The notes under the pieces are model-generated. The model searched no databases. It saw nothing but the letters and a program-made list of their open reading frames with translations, and was not told the DNA's origin. Shown here piece by piece: positions 6,612-7,953 of a stretch of 7,953 bases of DNA. Made by a program: the position numbers and the translations under genes. Source of the stretch: Hyphomicrobiales bacterium (GTDB lineage: Bacteria > Pseudomonadota > Alphaproteobacteria > Rhizobiales > JAKIUO01); NCBI GenBank assembly GCA_027069645.1, contig JALXEI010000241.1:5941-13893 (forward strand). The letters run 5' to 3'. The number at the start of each line of letters is the position of its first letter. Position 1 is the stretch's first letter.

Positions 6612-7718
6612 ATGCCGGGAAGTCATTTCGAGGTTATCGAGGGAGGTAATATGGATAAGGATAAAGCGATTGATGCGGCATTGTCGCAAATCGAAAGGGC
6701 TTTTGGCAAAGGTTCGATCATGCGTCTTGGCGAGAACAGGACGGTGGAGGTCGAATCCATTCCGACAGGTTCACTTGGCCTCGATATTGCGCTTGGTATT
6801 GGCGGGCTGCCTCGTGGTCGCGTCATCGAGATTTACGGGCCCGAATCTTCCGGCAAGACGACCCTTGCCCTGCATCTCATTGCCGAGGCGCAGAAAAGGG
6901 GAGGGGTTTGCGGGTTTATTGATGCCGAGCATGCTCTTGATCCGGTCTATTCAGGAAAGCTGGGTGTTGATATTGATAATTTGCTCATTTCACAGCCGGA
7001 CACGGGCGAGCAGGGGCTTGAGATTGCCGATACACTGGTGCGTTCCGGGGCGCTTGATGTTGTTGTGATCGATTCGGTTGCCGCGCTGACCCCCAAGGCG
7101 GAGCTTGAGGGGGAGATGGGGGACAGTTTGCCCGGTTTGCAGGCACGGCTGATGAGTCAGGCATTGCGAAAACTGACCGGGTCGATTTCAAAATCGAATA
7201 CAATGGTGATTTTTATCAACCAGATACGCCATAAAATCGGTGTGATGTTCGGGTCCCCCGAAACAACAACCGGTGGAAATGCACTGAAATTTTATTCCTC
7301 GGTCCGTCTCGACATCCGCCGGATCGGGCAAATCAAGGATCGGGATGAGGTGATCGGCAACCAGACTCGCGTCAAGGTCGTCAAGAACAAGGTGGCCCCA
7401 CCGTTCCGCCAGGTGGAATTTGATATCATGTATGGTGAGGGTATTTCCAAACTCGGTGAAATTATTGATCTTGGTGTCAAGGCCGGGATTGTTGAGAAAT
7501 CCGGTTCCTGGTATTCCTATGACAGTCAGCGGGTCGGGCAGGGGCGTGAAAATGCCAAGAGTTTCCTGCGCGATCATCCGGAAATATGTGCAGAAATCGA
7601 ACGGGCCATCCGCAAGAATGCCGGTCTGATTGTCGACGACATGCCGGAGGAGGAAATCGCCAGGGCAAAAAAGGATGATCAAAAGAATTCGAAAGAAAAT
7701 CTCGATAAAGCCGGTTAG
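6612..7718 (+). CDS. recA: recombinase RecA
   Basis: This encodes a 368-residue cytoplasmic DNA-dependent ATPase that forms filaments on single-stranded DNA, carries out strand exchange and triggers LexA self-cleavage. Visible landmarks are the Walker A motif GPESSGKT (76-83), DAEHALDP with the catalytic-type Glu106, the Walker B strand VVIDS (about 151-155), loop L1 EGEMGDSLPGLQARLMSQ (166-183), and loop L2 from FINQIRHKIG through FGSPETTTGGNA. Residue 207 in L2 is His where E. coli and rhizobial RecA have Met. The tail after NAGLI is acidic, then Lys-rich and somewhat long. I chose the ATG at 6612 because AAGGAG (6598-6603) lies eight bases upstream and it gives an N-terminal leader like that of rhizobial RecA. 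An ATG at 6651 with GGGAGG before it would give MDKDKA as the start and remains a credible alternative. The frame is open back to 6519, but that start would fall inside the promoter region. Confidence 0.97.
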   Translation: MPGSHFEVIEGGNMDKDKAIDAALSQIERAFGKGSIMRLGENRTVEVESIPTGSLGLDIALGIGGLPRGRVIEIYGPESSGKTTLALHLIAEAQKRGGVCGFIDAEHALDPVYSGKLGVDIDNLLISQPDTGEQGLEIADTLVRSGALDVVVIDSVAALTPKAELEGEMGDSLPGLQARLMSQALRKLTGSISKSNTMVIFINQIRHKIGVMFGSPETTTGGNALKFYSSVRLDIRRIGQIKDRDEVIGNQTRVKVVKNKVAPPFRQVEFDIMYGEGISKLGEIIDLGVKAGIVEKSGSWYSYDSQRVGQGRENAKSFLRDHPEICAEIERAIRKNAGLIVDDMPEEEIARAKKDDQKNSKENLDKAG

Positions 7719-7731
7719 ACCGTGAACTCAT

Positions 7732-7763
7732 AAACGGATTTGGACTGTATTGATCCGTTTTTT
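7732..7763 (+). terminator. rho-independent terminator of recA
   Basis: The perfect eight-base arms AAACGGAT (7732-7739) and ATCCGTTT (7753-7760) flank a 13-base loop. The right arm runs directly into a six-T tract (7758-7763). It lies 13 bases after the recA stop, so recA is probably the last gene of its transcript. Confidence 0.75.
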
Positions 7764-7901
7764 GCCGATTTGAGGGGGGAACCTGTGCCCTGGGTGCATT
7801 TGTTCCGTTCTGTCTGCGGGGGGGCTGGAAAATTGTTCAACGCCCCTGTCCGAAGATGTTGTATCTTTGAAACACCATCCCTGACCTGCTGAAAGAGTAT
7901 C
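7764..7901. other. non-coding stretch after recA
   Basis: No reading frame with a credible start, no tRNA and no recognisable RNA fold is seen here. It contains a seven-base G run (7818-7824) whose GGGGC end could pair with GCCCC at 7842-7846, but no T tract follows. The alaS gene, often found after recA in related bacteria, does not begin within the window. Confidence 0.4.
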
Positions 7902-7953
7902 ATGTTTGATCAGTTGGCCAGAAGCTGGACAGGTCCGCTTCATAATTGTAAAA
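7902..7953 (+). CDS. possible 5' end of an unidentified gene (cut by window edge)
   Basis: An ATG at 7902 opens a frame of 17 codons that runs off the window (starting MFDQLARSW). A weak purine-rich stretch, GAAAGAG, lies five bases upstream. The residues do not resemble the start of alanyl-tRNA synthetase or anything else I recognise. With so little sequence it may be chance. Confidence 0.2.
   Translation, partial: MFDQLARSWTGPLHNCK

Noticed and set aside
7188..7682. A 164-codon minus-strand frame inside recA
   Set aside because: It is antisense to highly conserved RecA sequence and shows no domain.
7818..7846. A second terminator or small RNA after recA
   Set aside because: Only five G-C pairs across a 16-base loop, no T tract, and the run of G makes chance pairing likely.
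7728..7943. A minus-strand gene of about 71 codons after recA
   Set aside because: It would run into the recA terminator, has no clear ribosome binding site, and its translation resembles nothing known.

Overview
The window looks like an ordinary stretch of alphaproteobacterial chromosome of moderate GC content. The placement rests on two core genes: a CckA-type hybrid histidine kinase (cell-cycle phosphorelay) and a RecA whose N-terminus and overall sequence resemble rhizobial and other alphaproteobacterial RecA proteins. The rhizobial-type tail of an L,D-transpeptidase-like protein at the left edge agrees. I cannot assign a genus. No rRNA, tRNA, CRISPR array, insertion sequence or phage gene is visible.

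Layout. Bases 3-1193 (+) hold the 3' part of a cell-envelope gene: a long basic coiled coil, a peptidoglycan-binding domain and a C-terminal tail known from L,D-transpeptidases. Its frame is open to the window edge. Ten bases later come the two membrane subunits of a TRAP transporter, dctQ-like (1204-1740) and dctM-like (1737-3128), joined by an ATGA overlap. No gene for the periplasmic binding protein (DctP) is present. A small lipoprotein gene of unknown function (3607-3185, minus strand) converges on dctM and diverges from cckA. The cckA gene (3806-6418) encodes an 870-residue membrane kinase with PAS-like sensor regions, the full kinase core and a C-terminal receiver. The recA gene (6612-7718) follows, with a candidate SOS operator and promoter in front and a convincing hairpin terminator behind. 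The last 190 bases hold no recognisable gene; a possible short 5' end of a new reading frame begins at 7902.

How the genes relate. The first three genes are close enough to form one transcript, which would pair a wall-associated protein with an orphan TRAP permease. CckA would pass phosphate through its receiver to the phosphotransferase ChpT and on to CtrA; those partners lie outside the window. RecA has its own promoter region and a likely LexA operator.

I found no strong case for an undescribed multi-gene system. The best leads are the unusual architecture of the first gene, its tight linkage to a TRAP permease without a binding protein, the unknown lipoprotein divergent from cckA, and the repeat structure in front of recA.
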